DNA of 64,000 nt from Algoriphagus sediminis (lineage in GTDB: Bacteria; Bacteroidota; Bacteroidia; Cytophagales; Cyclobacteriaceae): contig NZ_JAUEPH010000003.1 of assembly GCF_030403435.1 (NCBI RefSeq), positions 186,001 through 250,000 of the forward strand, in the 5' to 3' direction. Below, piece by piece: positions 17,052 to 25,383 of the stretch (positions are counted from its first letter, which is position 1; each line of letters opens with the position of its first letter). Under the pieces are notes generated by a model that searched no databases, was not told where the DNA came from, and saw only the letters and a program-made list of their open reading frames with translations. Position numbers and translations under genes: made by a program.

Positions 17052-17060
17052 TTTAAATTT

Positions 17061-18584
17061 TTGAAGGATCTTTTTTACCGATCGCTTAGCTTTTCAGCTC
17101 TTATTTTAATTCTTTGGAGCTGCCAAGAGGAGCTAACCGGAGATGTAGACCCTAGTAGCCAGCTCTCGAAAAGTGAAAGTACTAGACTCGTTTTTGGTTC
17201 AATCGCCGAATTTGAAGGGCTCATGTCTCAAATGGACCCAGCCTCTACTCAAGATTATGAAAAAGTCTTACAAAGCAAAACCAAGGAATTCCCCAAATTC
17301 CATTCTTTACAAAAAACTATCCTTAAAACAGTAGAGGAAAATTCACCAAATTTCAGAGCGCTAGAGGTTGAACCAGAGTTCCTTCTTGATTCAATTATAG
17401 AATTAGTTCCAGATATCGCGCTTAGATCCTTTCTGAATGAAGATATGGAGATAGAAATTGAGGGCATGATTTACAAGGTAACCTCATATGGAACATTTGG
17501 CTGTCCTTCAGATAAATATGAAAAATTGCTCGAAGTAATTGAAAACTTCAATCCAAACGCTAGAATTGCAAGCGGTACTTTAGGAGGTGTGGAAGGAGAT
17601 GATGGTATTATATTTGAGGACACTTTCGGTGGTGGTAATGGAAGTGGCGGTTCTTCAGGCGGAAGCTCTACCAACAATTTAATCATGTCACAACCTAATG
17701 ATTTTTCCCCACTGAGCCCTTATTTATACGCATGGCCAAAGTCTGTCTATGATAGCTTTACCGCTCACAGTTATGGTGCGAATACTACTGTTGGAAAATT
17801 ATTTGAAGGTACATTTGGAGGAAATACAGTTTATGAGGAAAATTATACCTCAAAATTTAGATTTCGGGTAAAAGTTTTTGATTACAACTACATTTTTTAT
17901 CGAAGCGTAGGGTTAAACGGTAAGCTTCAAAAGAAAGGTTGGACAGGTATCTGGGCGACTCAAAACGAGGTAAGAGCTGAAAAAATGGTTCTTGGTTGGG
18001 ATGGACTATTACTTAGCATTAAAATTCCGTACACTTTACCAGCAGGTTATACTAGTTTTCCATCCAAGGGTGTTTCAAAGGAAATTTTAAAGTTTACAAA
18101 TTTCAGTCTTCCAAATGGAAATTTAACCAGTGTTAGAATCCCGTTTTTAGGAGTTCAGCCTATAGCCTACAATGATATTGAAAAGATGTTAAAAGGAACA
18201 TTGAAAAAGTCTTATAGCGAAATTACTAAGGCTATTTGGAAAGATGCTGAATCAAGTTTTGCTAGTGCCTCTCTTGCAATCAAACAACAAGATTTGAAAA
18301 GCTACAGGGTTGTATTCCCAGATGAAATTAAGATAAACCTCTCACGTTACGAAATTGTGGGTACCAATGAGAATGAATTAAGCTTCATTATTGATAGATT
18401 TGTCGGAATAGAATATTCGGCTACAGGAACCGGTGCCCCTACCTCATTCTCTCAAAATGTATTACAACCTACGCTATCTAATGTGAAGAAAATGCATAAG
18501 ATTGACGCAGCAGCGGTTTATGGTGGCGCTGAGTTTCTTGGAGATATTAAAGGCGTTAGGGTAATTAAAGAATTGAATGACTAA
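17061..18584 (+). CDS. Lipoprotein 2 of the cassette array, unknown function
   Basis: A 507-residue lipoprotein; TTG at 17061 is the only standard start in the open frame before the signal peptide (ALILILWSC, Cys21, the same cysteine position as lipoprotein 1). A helical N-terminal domain of about 170 residues is followed by a Gly/Ser linker (about 190-205) and a C-terminal domain of about 300 residues with FRVKVFDYNYIFYRS and KKGWTGIWATQNEV. I do not recognise that domain. Apart from leader, signal length and linker design it has no clear similarity to lipoprotein 1. Its stop overlaps the next start by 1 nt (TAATG). Confidence 0.75.
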   Translation: MKDLFYRSLSFSALILILWSCQEELTGDVDPSSQLSKSESTRLVFGSIAEFEGLMSQMDPASTQDYEKVLQSKTKEFPKFHSLQKTILKTVEENSPNFRALEVEPEFLLDSIIELVPDIALRSFLNEDMEIEIEGMIYKVTSYGTFGCPSDKYEKLLEVIENFNPNARIASGTLGGVEGDDGIIFEDTFGGGNGSGGSSGGSSTNNLIMSQPNDFSPLSPYLYAWPKSVYDSFTAHSYGANTTVGKLFEGTFGGNTVYEENYTSKFRFRVKVFDYNYIFYRSVGLNGKLQKKGWTGIWATQNEVRAEKMVLGWDGLLLSIKIPYTLPAGYTSFPSKGVSKEILKFTNFSLPNGNLTSVRIPFLGVQPIAYNDIEKMLKGTLKKSYSEITKAIWKDAESSFASASLAIKQQDLKSYRVVFPDEIKINLSRYEIVGTNENELSFIIDRFVGIEYSATGTGAPTSFSQNVLQPTLSNVKKMHKIDAAAVYGGAEFLGDIKGVRVIKELND

Positions 18585-19111
18585 TGACTAGAAAAATTCT
18601 CTTAGCAGTTTCACTTTGCTTTCTTGTAAAAGTAGTATGGTCTCAGTCAGAGAAGGAGACCAGGATAAATCTGATTAACCCAGGAATTGCGCTTGAATAT
18701 CCAATTGGAAAATATTCTACAATTGAGTTCAATGCAGGCGTAGGCTATAACTATTCCTATCCAAATTTGAATACAGTTTTCGGTGAATCTGGTTTTCAAT
18801 GGCAGATAGCTCCATTTATAGACATTCAAAGCAGAAAGTATTACAACTTTGAAAAAAGGCAGTCTAATAAAAAATCAGGTTCAAACTTTATTGCTCTGCG
18901 GTACTTGTTCTATGGTTCCAGATTAGCTGGTAACGTTCGGACTGATCAAAACTATAGTATGGCTATTGGACCTACTTGGGGAATGAAACGGGAATATGGT
19001 CGGTGGACTGCCCTTTTCAGTGTAGGACCAGCATATTATTTTGATCTGACTGGTGCAGGAGGGTTTCTACCTATTGCATTGGAGTTTAATTTCGGTTATC
19101 GCCTAAACTAA
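18584..19111 (+). CDS. Outer-membrane beta-barrel-like partner protein
   Basis: A 175-residue protein with a signal peptide (ILLAVSLCFLVKVVWSQ, cleavage near residue 20) and alternating aromatic/polar strands through to a C-terminal FNFGYRLN, the pattern of a small outer-membrane barrel. It is translationally coupled to lipoprotein 2 and may be its surface-export or anchoring partner; this is inferred from context only. The C-terminus of the same gene survives as a fragment in cassette 1. Confidence 0.65.
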   Translation: MTRKILLAVSLCFLVKVVWSQSEKETRINLINPGIALEYPIGKYSTIEFNAGVGYNYSYPNLNTVFGESGFQWQIAPFIDIQSRKYYNFEKRQSNKKSGSNFIALRYLFYGSRLAGNVRTDQNYSMAIGPTWGMKREYGRWTALFSVGPAYYFDLTGAGGFLPIALEFNFGYRLN

Positions 19112-19157
19112 AAAGAAAGGGCTGTCCCAAAAGCAATTTTGGGACAGCCCTTTCTTT
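19112..19157. terminator. Long hairpin closing cassette 2
   Basis: The 21-bp perfect stem with a GCAA loop begins at the stop codon of the barrel gene. Compared with the copy at 16549 the stem has a compensatory G-C for A-T style change, consistent with conserved pairing. Confidence 0.9.
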
Positions 19158-19161
19158 AACC

Positions 19162-19311
19162 ATGCTCGAGAATTCCTTTCTCCAAAGAAATCGGCGGATT
19201 CTGTTCTATTTGGTCCTGACCCTACTTTTCAACTTTAAACTAGCAAATTACCCCTCCAAAATCCCTTTCAAATCCGCAGGAGAATATTTTACTGATTTCA
19301 AGGTTTTGTAA
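19162..19311 (+). other. Small ORF after the hairpin, copy 2 (49 codons)
   Basis: Same frame as the copy at 16599 (MLENSFLQRNRR start, hydrophobic ILFYLVLTLLFNF), eight codons longer because the in-frame TAG is TAT here. It overlaps the antisense pyrophosphohydrolase fragment. Possibly a residue of duplication and not a gene. Confidence 0.3.
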
Positions 19312-19390
19312 TCTCCTTCATGAAAGACAAAAAAAATCTTACAGGCTTTCCATTGATAAACAAATTGGTGCCAACAAGAATTTATGGTTT
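19255..19390 (-). pseudogene. 3' fragment of the pyrophosphohydrolase gene, copy 2
   Basis: The minus frame reads VFHEGDYKTLKSVKYSPADL, close to the end of the intact protein at 20381-20848 (VFREGDHKTLKSVNYSPADL). Upstream of this the match continues more weakly to the GTK codons near 19370 with small indels. It is a longer and older-looking copy than the one at 16696. Together with the hairpin and small ORF it fills the 324-nt gap before the DUF1963 gene. Confidence 0.85.
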
Positions 19391-19435
19391 GACAGAAAGC
19401 TTTATTTAATGCCTGGAAGAACCTTAAAAGACAAA

Positions 19436-20359
19436 TTAGGTGTCTTGAAAAACGAGGATGGTATTTTCAAACTTTTTGTTTTGAAGGTCTTGTTTTGTAA
19501 TACCAAAATAGCCTGTCGAGCTACCGATTTTGTTGAATCCAGTTTGAGGGTTAGCAAGTGTAAATTGAAGTAGGTTTATGAAGGTTGGTCTGACCGAATC
19601 AATTTTAGCTCTGTCCAATTCGTCCAAGTCATACGTCTGATAATTGAGGTAGGAGAAGGCCCAGTCAAAAGTTACATCAGTTTGGACAGGTGAGGTGTAT
19701 CCAAGAATTTGTTGAATCTCTTGATTACCAAAAGAGTAATTGAGGTTATAGGCTTTTTCCTGATCAGTTGGACTCATAGACCTAACCTCAAGAGTCTCAT
19801 ATGACGGAAAAGTATAGATGGTTTCAAAACTCATCCTCTGTGGAACAAACCTATATTCTGTCAAAAGAGCCTGAGGGAATGGGACGTTTTCTAATTTCTG
19901 ACTTTCAGAATAAATCACTTTGTATTCACTTTTATCAAAAATGAATTCATAATAGGTGCCAAATTGGTTTTCAGGTTTATTGAAATGGACAAAAAAGTAA
20001 ATCATTCCACTATTTGGGAGCTCCTTATCCAAATCTAGTTTTTCGATTTCGCTTAAGTTGATCTGAGCCAGGAAAACCATTGGATTGTCTTCAAATGTTG
20101 GCCAATTTAAACCTTCTGGTAAATCTGGAGTTCCCCCGAACCGGGAGACGCCCAACCCTTGCTTATCAATCGATTGATCCTGAACAACCTTAATTCCAGG
20201 CCTCAGCAAGGCTTCGATATTTTCAATACCAGAGGACCATTTGATCGTCTGAATAGCTTTTAAATACCTTTCTTTTGTTGGGTCTCTTGAGTCAGGAGAC
20301 TTCACCTGACTACAGGAGATAAAAACCAAGATTACGAAAGAGCCAAGTTTTTTTATCAT
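19436..20359 (-). CDS. DUF1963 (YwqG-like) lipoprotein
   Basis: A 307-residue lipoprotein with signal and lipobox SFVILVFISCS (Cys16). The mature part has the DUF1963 signature: FGGTPDLPEGLNWP, FLAQINLSEI, and GMIYFFVHF, which in YwqG form a compact beta fold of unknown function. Unlike most YwqG relatives it is predicted to be membrane-anchored outside the cytoplasm. It lies 21 nt downstream of the pyrophosphohydrolase gene and is probably co-transcribed with it. Confidence 0.85.
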   Translation of the reverse strand: MIKKLGSFVILVFISCSQVKSPDSRDPTKERYLKAIQTIKWSSGIENIEALLRPGIKVVQDQSIDKQGLGVSRFGGTPDLPEGLNWPTFEDNPMVFLAQINLSEIEKLDLDKELPNSGMIYFFVHFNKPENQFGTYYEFIFDKSEYKVIYSESQKLENVPFPQALLTEYRFVPQRMSFETIYTFPSYETLEVRSMSPTDQEKAYNLNYSFGNQEIQQILGYTSPVQTDVTFDWAFSYLNYQTYDLDELDRAKIDSVRPTFINLLQFTLANPQTGFNKIGSSTGYFGITKQDLQNKKFENTILVFQDT

Positions 20360-20380
20360 TATATAAAAGGAAAAAGATGA

Positions 20381-20848
20381 TTAGATTCCCAAAATCCCCT
20401 TCAAATCCGCAGGTGAATAGTTTACTGATTTCAGGGTTTTGTGATCTCCTTCACGGAAGACTAGGTACAAGTCTCCTTCTTTTTCATAAAAGCATTTGGT
20501 GCCCTTGGCTTCGTAATGAGCAACAGTAGCTTTGGCTTCCTCTTCTGTTTCGCAAGCTTTACTCATATTTGATCGCTGTACTTCGTCGAATAGGGCTTTG
20601 AATTTTTCCCCTAGCCCAAACTCAAGAATTGCACCAGAAAGGACGTACTGAAGATCACAAAGGGCATCCGCGATTTCAACAAGATCTTTATCCTCTATGG
20701 CTTCTTGAAGCTCCTTCAGCTCTTCGGCTAGAAGAGATACTCTGAGTTCACATCTTTTTTGGGATGGAATGGTGGGTTCCGAAAGCACAGGGTGCTTAAA
20801 AGTTTCATGAAATTTAGCGACAGAGGTAAGTGACTTTGGGTCTTGCAT
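20381..20848 (-). CDS. MazG-like nucleoside triphosphate pyrophosphohydrolase
   Basis: A 155-residue all-alpha NTP pyrophosphohydrolase of the MazG/PRA-PH superfamily, which cleaves NTPs to NMP and PPi. The metal-binding ExxE...ExxD pattern is visible as EELKELQEAI (42-51) and EIADALCDLQYV (58-69). The C-terminal tail after about residue 110 is an extension with FREGDHKTLKSV. Pieces of this tail recur at 16696 and 19255, so the 3' end of this gene has been copied into the cassette array twice. Confidence 0.85.
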   Translation of the reverse strand: MQDPKSLTSVAKFHETFKHPVLSEPTIPSQKRCELRVSLLAEELKELQEAIEDKDLVEIADALCDLQYVLSGAILEFGLGEKFKALFDEVQRSNMSKACETEEEAKATVAHYEAKGTKCFYEKEGDLYLVFREGDHKTLKSVNYSPADLKGILGI

Positions 20849-21132
20849 TTTGATTTAGAAATTAAAGGTTGAAGTAATAAAAAAAGCGGGAATTTATGGT
20901 CTTCCGATTGGAGAATTATACTTAAATCTGTTTGGTAAGAGATAGAACTCGAGTTGAGCCCATAGGTTGAGTAGCTGAATATCTCTAGGGATTTTGCTAA
21001 ATATGGTCAAAAACTCCTCTTAGCGAAACCAATATCCCGACAGAACGTCTGATTTTCTGCCAAGTATGGTAGCTTTATGCCCGAATGTTTCTTTGGAAAT
21101 GTTTTTGATAAATCAGGTACAGCTAATAATTC
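20849..21132. other. Intergenic region upstream of dapF
   Basis: 284 nt between divergent genes. I see no RNA gene, hairpin or convincing promoter pair; it must contain the promoters of dapF and of the pyrophosphohydrolase gene. Confidence 0.5.
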
Positions 21133-21933
21133 ATGACACTTTCGTTTTATAAATATCAGGGTACAGGCAATGACTTCGTCATGATTGACGATAGATTGGA
21201 GCGGTTTGACCTCGATGATCTTTCTACCGTTTCGAAGATTTGCGACCGGAAGTTTGGTGTAGGGTCTGATGGGCTGATTTTGATCCGAAACCATCCTGAG
21301 TATGATTTCGAAATGATCTACTACAATGCTGACGGGAGTCAGAGCATGTGTGGAAACGGAGCTAGATGTGCTGTTGCCTTCAGCCATCTACTTGGGATTA
21401 TCGGTTTAGAAACGAGCTTTCTCGCGATTGATGGAGGCCATAAGGCCAAAATTGTCGACGGAAAAGTAGAGCTTCTGATGGGAGAAATTTCTAAGCCAAA
21501 GGAAGTGGAGGGAGATGTTTTTATCAACACGGGTTCTCCGCATCATCTTCGAAAAGTAGAGCAAATCAGGGACTATCCGGTGGTGGAAGAAGGAAGCAGA
21601 ATTCGCTATTCTGAGAGGTATCCAGAGGGTACGAATGTGAATTTTGTGGAGGCTATTGACGAGAATGAAATCTTCGTACGTACCTATGAGAGGGGAGTGG
21701 AAAATGAGACGCTCTCCTGCGGAACAGGTGTGACTGCAGCAGCTTTGGCCTTTGGCACAAAGAACCCAAATCAAACGGTCGCGATTAAAACCCTTGGTGG
21801 GGATCTTGCCGTGAGATATTCATTAAATGAGGATCATGAATTTGAGGATGTGTGGCTTATAGGGCCGGCAGAAAAAGTATTTGAAGGCACTCTGGAATTG
21901 AACGAAGAATCAGTTGCAGAGCAAAGCCATTAA
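21133..21933 (+). CDS. dapF: Diaminopimelate epimerase
   Basis: DapF interconverts LL- and meso-diaminopimelate in lysine and peptidoglycan synthesis. The two catalytic cysteines are in place: Cys73 in MCGNGARC and Cys196 in ETLSCGTGVTAAA. The start MTLSFYKYQGTGNDFVM is typical. At 266 residues it is complete, with a short acidic C-terminal tail. It is a single gene 64 nt ahead of secA. Confidence 0.97.
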   Translation: MTLSFYKYQGTGNDFVMIDDRLERFDLDDLSTVSKICDRKFGVGSDGLILIRNHPEYDFEMIYYNADGSQSMCGNGARCAVAFSHLLGIIGLETSFLAIDGGHKAKIVDGKVELLMGEISKPKEVEGDVFINTGSPHHLRKVEQIRDYPVVEEGSRIRYSERYPEGTNVNFVEAIDENEIFVRTYERGVENETLSCGTGVTAAALAFGTKNPNQTVAIKTLGGDLAVRYSLNEDHEFEDVWLIGPAEKVFEGTLELNEESVAEQSH

Positions 21934-21997
21934 CCATTATCAATTGTAACAAAAAGGGCGTAATTTTAGCCCCCTATTGAGAATACACTAATCCAAC

Positions 21998-24900
21998 ATG
22001 TTAGACGCTATAGCTAAAGGGCTGGCCAAAGTTTTTGGGACAAAGTCCGATAGAGACATAAAAGAATTAACTCCGAGAGTCAAAGAGATCAATGCTGAGT
22101 TTGCCAAACTGGGCAATATCAGTGACGATGAACTGAGAGGGAGGACATCAGAGATCAAAGAAGTCATCAACGCTCACCTGAAGCCAATTGATGATCAGAT
22201 CGAAACGCTTAAAGGGGAAATCGATAAGTTACCTGCTGAAGCCATCCACCAAAAGGATGAGCTTTTTAATCAAATAGACAAGCTTGAAAAGGAAAGGGAC
22301 GAATCCCTTGAGAAAATCCTTGATGAGGTACTTGCCCAAGCTTTTGCAGTAGTGAAAGAAACCGCAAGACGCTTCAAAGAAGTGGGAAGCCTGAAGGTAA
22401 AAGCTACCCTTCGTGACAAGGAACTGGCCGCCAGTAAAGACAATGTCGTAATAGAAGGAGATTCCGCTACCTGGAAAAACAGCTGGATGGCTGCGGGTAC
22501 AGAAGTGGTCTGGGATATGGTCCATTATGATGTGCAGCTGATCGGTGGTATGGTTTTGCACCAAGGAAAAATCGCCGAGATGGCCACAGGTGAAGGAAAA
22601 ACTCTGGTATCTACACTTCCTTCCTATTTGAATGCCCTTGCAGGAAGAGGAGTTCATGTGGTGACGGTAAATGATTACCTGGCTAAGCGTGACTCCGAGT
22701 GGAATGCACCACTTTTTGAATTCCATGGATTGTCTGTGGACTGTATAGATAAGTATAAGCCCAATAGCGAGGAGAGAAAGAGAGCTTACAAATGCGACAT
22801 CGTCTACGGTACGAATAATGAATTTGGTTTCGATTATCTAAGAGATAACATGGCCCGTGATGCGGGAGATTTGGTTCAGGGTAAACATCATTTTGCCATG
22901 ATTGATGAGGTCGATTCTGTATTGATTGATGATGCCAGAACACCGTTGATCATTTCAGGACCTGTTCCTAAAGGAGATGTTCATGAGTTTGATGACATGA
23001 AGCCAAGGGTTTCCTCTTTGGTGGATGAGCAAAGAAAATTAGTCCAGGGATTCCTGACCGGAGCGAAGAAAAAAATCGCTGATGGAGACGAGAAAGAAGG
23101 GGGATTGATGCTTTTCCGAGCCTATCGGGGAATGCCAAAATATAAGCCTTTGATCAAGTACTTGTCGGAGCCGGGCATCAGAGTAATTCTCCAGAAAACA
23201 GAGAATTTCTACCTGCAGGACAATAAGAAATACATGCCTGAGGCGGATGAGCCACTACTTTTTACCATTGATGAAAAGACCAATGTGGTCGATTTAACTG
23301 ATCGTGGAATTGAAACCATGACCGCCAAAAATGAGGATCAGGACTTTTTTGTGATGCCAGATATTGGGGTGGTTATTGCAGAACTGGAGAAGGATGAAAG
23401 TCTGGAAGACAAAGAGAAGCTGATCCGCAAGGAAGAGGTCATCAAGGATTATGGAGTAAAAGCCCAGCGAATTCACACCGTAAACCAGTTGCTGAAGGCT
23501 TATTGTATGTTTGAGCGTGACACGGAGTATATCCTCGTGGATGGAAAAGTGAAAATCGTAGATGAGCAGACAGGTCGTGTGATGGAAGGCCGAAGATATT
23601 CGGATGGACTTCACCAAGCCATCGAGGCAAAGGAAAACGTAAAGGTGGAGGATGCTACCCAGACCTATGCGACAATTACTTTGCAGAACTATTTCAGAAT
23701 GTATCACAAGCTTTCCGGGATGACCGGTACAGCAGAGACAGAAGCTGGAGAGTTTTGGGAGATTTATAAGCTAGACGTGGTTGTAATCCCAACGAATAAA
23801 CCGATTATCCGAAAGGATAGAGAAGATAAGGTTTATAAGACAGTAAGGGAGAAATTCAATGCGGTAGTTGATGAAATCAACGAATTGGTAGCTGAAGGAA
23901 GGCCAGTGTTGGTGGGTACTACCTCGGTGGAAATCTCTGAGGTACTTAGCCGAATGCTCACCCTGAAAAAAATCCAGCATCAGGTTTTAAATGCGAAGCA
24001 ACATGCCAGGGAGGCAGATGTGGTGGCTGAAGCGGGTAAGCCGGGAACAGTGACCATCGCAACCAACATGGCAGGTAGGGGAACTGATATCAAATTAACT
24101 CCGGAATCAAGGGAAGCAGGCGGACTGGCCATTATCGGTACAGAGAGACATGAATCACGGCGTGTGGACAGACAGCTTCGTGGTCGTTCCGGTAGACAGG
24201 GGGATGTGGGGTCTTCACAGTTCTTTGTTTCTCTGGAAGATAGCTTAATGAGACTTTTCGGATCAGACCGAATCGCGAAGCTGATGGACCGAATGGGTCT
24301 TGAAGAAGGAGAAGTGATCCAGCATAGTATGATTTCTAAGTCCATTGAGCGCGCACAGCGCAAAGTGGAGGAAAATAACTTTGGTACCAGAAAGAGACTG
24401 CTCGAGTATGATGATGTGATGAATTCTCAGCGAGAGGTAGTTTATAAGAGAAGGCGAAATGCTTTAAAGGGCGAAAGACTGGAGCTAGACATTCTGAATA
24501 TTCTGTTTGATGTTTGTGAAGGCTTGGCAGAAATGGCTCAGTCTACGGAGGATGTGGAAAACTTCAGAATGAATGTATTTACATCTCTTGGCTTGGATTA
24601 CCCGATCACGGAAGAAGAGCTCAAGTCCAAAGACACCGGTGCTCTAACTCAGGAGTTGTATCAAAAGGCATTTGAAAGCTACCAGGCGAAGAACCAAAGA
24701 ATCATGACCACCGCTTTACCGGTTCTTAAAAAGGTATATGAAGAGCGCGGCGCGACGGTGAAGGATATTATGGTTCCGATTTCGGATGGAGTGAAGCAAA
24801 TCGGAGTAGTGGTTAACTTGGAAAACACCATAGAGTCTGAGGGAAGAACTTTGGTAAGAACCATAGAGAAAAATGTGACTCTAGCGATCATCGATCAAAA

Positions 24901-25378
24901 TTGGAAGGAACATTTAAGAGATATGGACGATCTGAAGCAGTCGGTTCAAAACGCAGTTTATGAGCAGAAGGACCCACTTTTGATTTATAAGTTCGAGGCC
25001 TTTGAGATGTTTAAGCGCTTTATCGGTAAACTCAATGAAGATGTTTCATCTTTCATTACTCGTGCAGACCTTCCGAAGCAGGATCCTGCTCAGGTGAATG
25101 CAGCGGCTCCAAGGAGAAGGCAAGAGCCTGAAGGTCAGGCAAGTAAAGCTGAAGTTTCGAGTACATTGAACCCAGGTGCTAATCGAGCGGCCGCGGCTGC
25201 AGCATCAGCTGGAAGGGCCGAGACTCAGGTTGTAGCTCCGAGAAAGGTAGAGAAAAGCTATGGCAGAAATGACCGCGTTTCGGTACAATATACAGACGGC
25301 CGTGTCGTAAAAGAGGTAAAATATAAGAGCATTGAGCAGGACGTAGAGTCCGGCAAATGTGTGATCATAGAAAACTAA
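21998..25378 (+). CDS. secA: Preprotein translocase ATPase SecA
   Basis: SecA drives protein export through SecYEG. The 1126-residue protein shows Walker A ATGEGKT (about 196-202), the DEVDSVLIDDARTPLIISG motif, the GTTSVE and GRGTDI helicase II motifs and RQLRGRSGRQGD. It carries an insertion between DEAD domain and preprotein-binding domain seen in Bacteroidota. The C-terminus has an Ala-rich linker and ends in a GRNDRVSVQYTDGR segment; the SEC-C zinc motif (CxCxSG...CC/CH) is absent. The next gene starts 5 nt on. Confidence 0.98.
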   Translation: MLDAIAKGLAKVFGTKSDRDIKELTPRVKEINAEFAKLGNISDDELRGRTSEIKEVINAHLKPIDDQIETLKGEIDKLPAEAIHQKDELFNQIDKLEKERDESLEKILDEVLAQAFAVVKETARRFKEVGSLKVKATLRDKELAASKDNVVIEGDSATWKNSWMAAGTEVVWDMVHYDVQLIGGMVLHQGKIAEMATGEGKTLVSTLPSYLNALAGRGVHVVTVNDYLAKRDSEWNAPLFEFHGLSVDCIDKYKPNSEERKRAYKCDIVYGTNNEFGFDYLRDNMARDAGDLVQGKHHFAMIDEVDSVLIDDARTPLIISGPVPKGDVHEFDDMKPRVSSLVDEQRKLVQGFLTGAKKKIADGDEKEGGLMLFRAYRGMPKYKPLIKYLSEPGIRVILQKTENFYLQDNKKYMPEADEPLLFTIDEKTNVVDLTDRGIETMTAKNEDQDFFVMPDIGVVIAELEKDESLEDKEKLIRKEEVIKDYGVKAQRIHTVNQLLKAYCMFERDTEYILVDGKVKIVDEQTGRVMEGRRYSDGLHQAIEAKENVKVEDATQTYATITLQNYFRMYHKLSGMTGTAETEAGEFWEIYKLDVVVIPTNKPIIRKDREDKVYKTVREKFNAVVDEINELVAEGRPVLVGTTSVEISEVLSRMLTLKKIQHQVLNAKQHAREADVVAEAGKPGTVTIATNMAGRGTDIKLTPESREAGGLAIIGTERHESRRVDRQLRGRSGRQGDVGSSQFFVSLEDSLMRLFGSDRIAKLMDRMGLEEGEVIQHSMISKSIERAQRKVEENNFGTRKRLLEYDDVMNSQREVVYKRRRNALKGERLELDILNILFDVCEGLAEMAQSTEDVENFRMNVFTSLGLDYPITEEELKSKDTGALTQELYQKAFESYQAKNQRIMTTALPVLKKVYEERGATVKDIMVPISDGVKQIGVVVNLENTIESEGRTLVRTIEKNVTLAIIDQNWKEHLRDMDDLKQSVQNAVYEQKDPLLIYKFEAFEMFKRFIGKLNEDVSSFITRADLPKQDPAQVNAAAPRRRQEPEGQASKAEVSSTLNPGANRAAAAAASAGRAETQVVAPRKVEKSYGRNDRVSVQYTDGRVVKEVKYKSIEQDVESGKCVIIEN

Positions 25379-25383
25379 TTCTT

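Larger units (their letters stand above)
16417..17060. other. Gene-poor stretch between cassettes
   Basis: The 644 nt hold no complete gene. In order they contain about 55 nt of unmatched sequence, the outer-membrane protein remnant, the long hairpin, the small ORF, the pyrophosphohydrolase fragment, about 25 nt of junction (16735-16760), and leader copy 2. The junction has no inverted repeats or transposase remnants that I can see. Confidence 0.8.
16761..17062 (+). repeat. Cassette leader repeat, copy 2
   Basis: Matches copy 1 (14305-14588) block by block, including TCCGGGCTGAACTACAACTA, the hairpin, CCCCAACTTTGATTAAATAA and the ATG plus AAAACACA units. Differences are six units in place of four, ATGG for ATGA, a diverged middle, and one extra A after the repeat (TTTAAATTTTTG against TTTAATTTTTG). 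Confidence 0.9.

Noticed and set aside
14305..19435. Insertion sequence or integron
   Set aside because: No transposase, integrase or terminal inverted repeats; the hairpins are located after genes and are not paired att-like ends that I can show.
22229..24891. Long minus-strand open frames inside secA
   Set aside because: They are antisense to a clearly conserved gene, lack family motifs and arise from codon bias.
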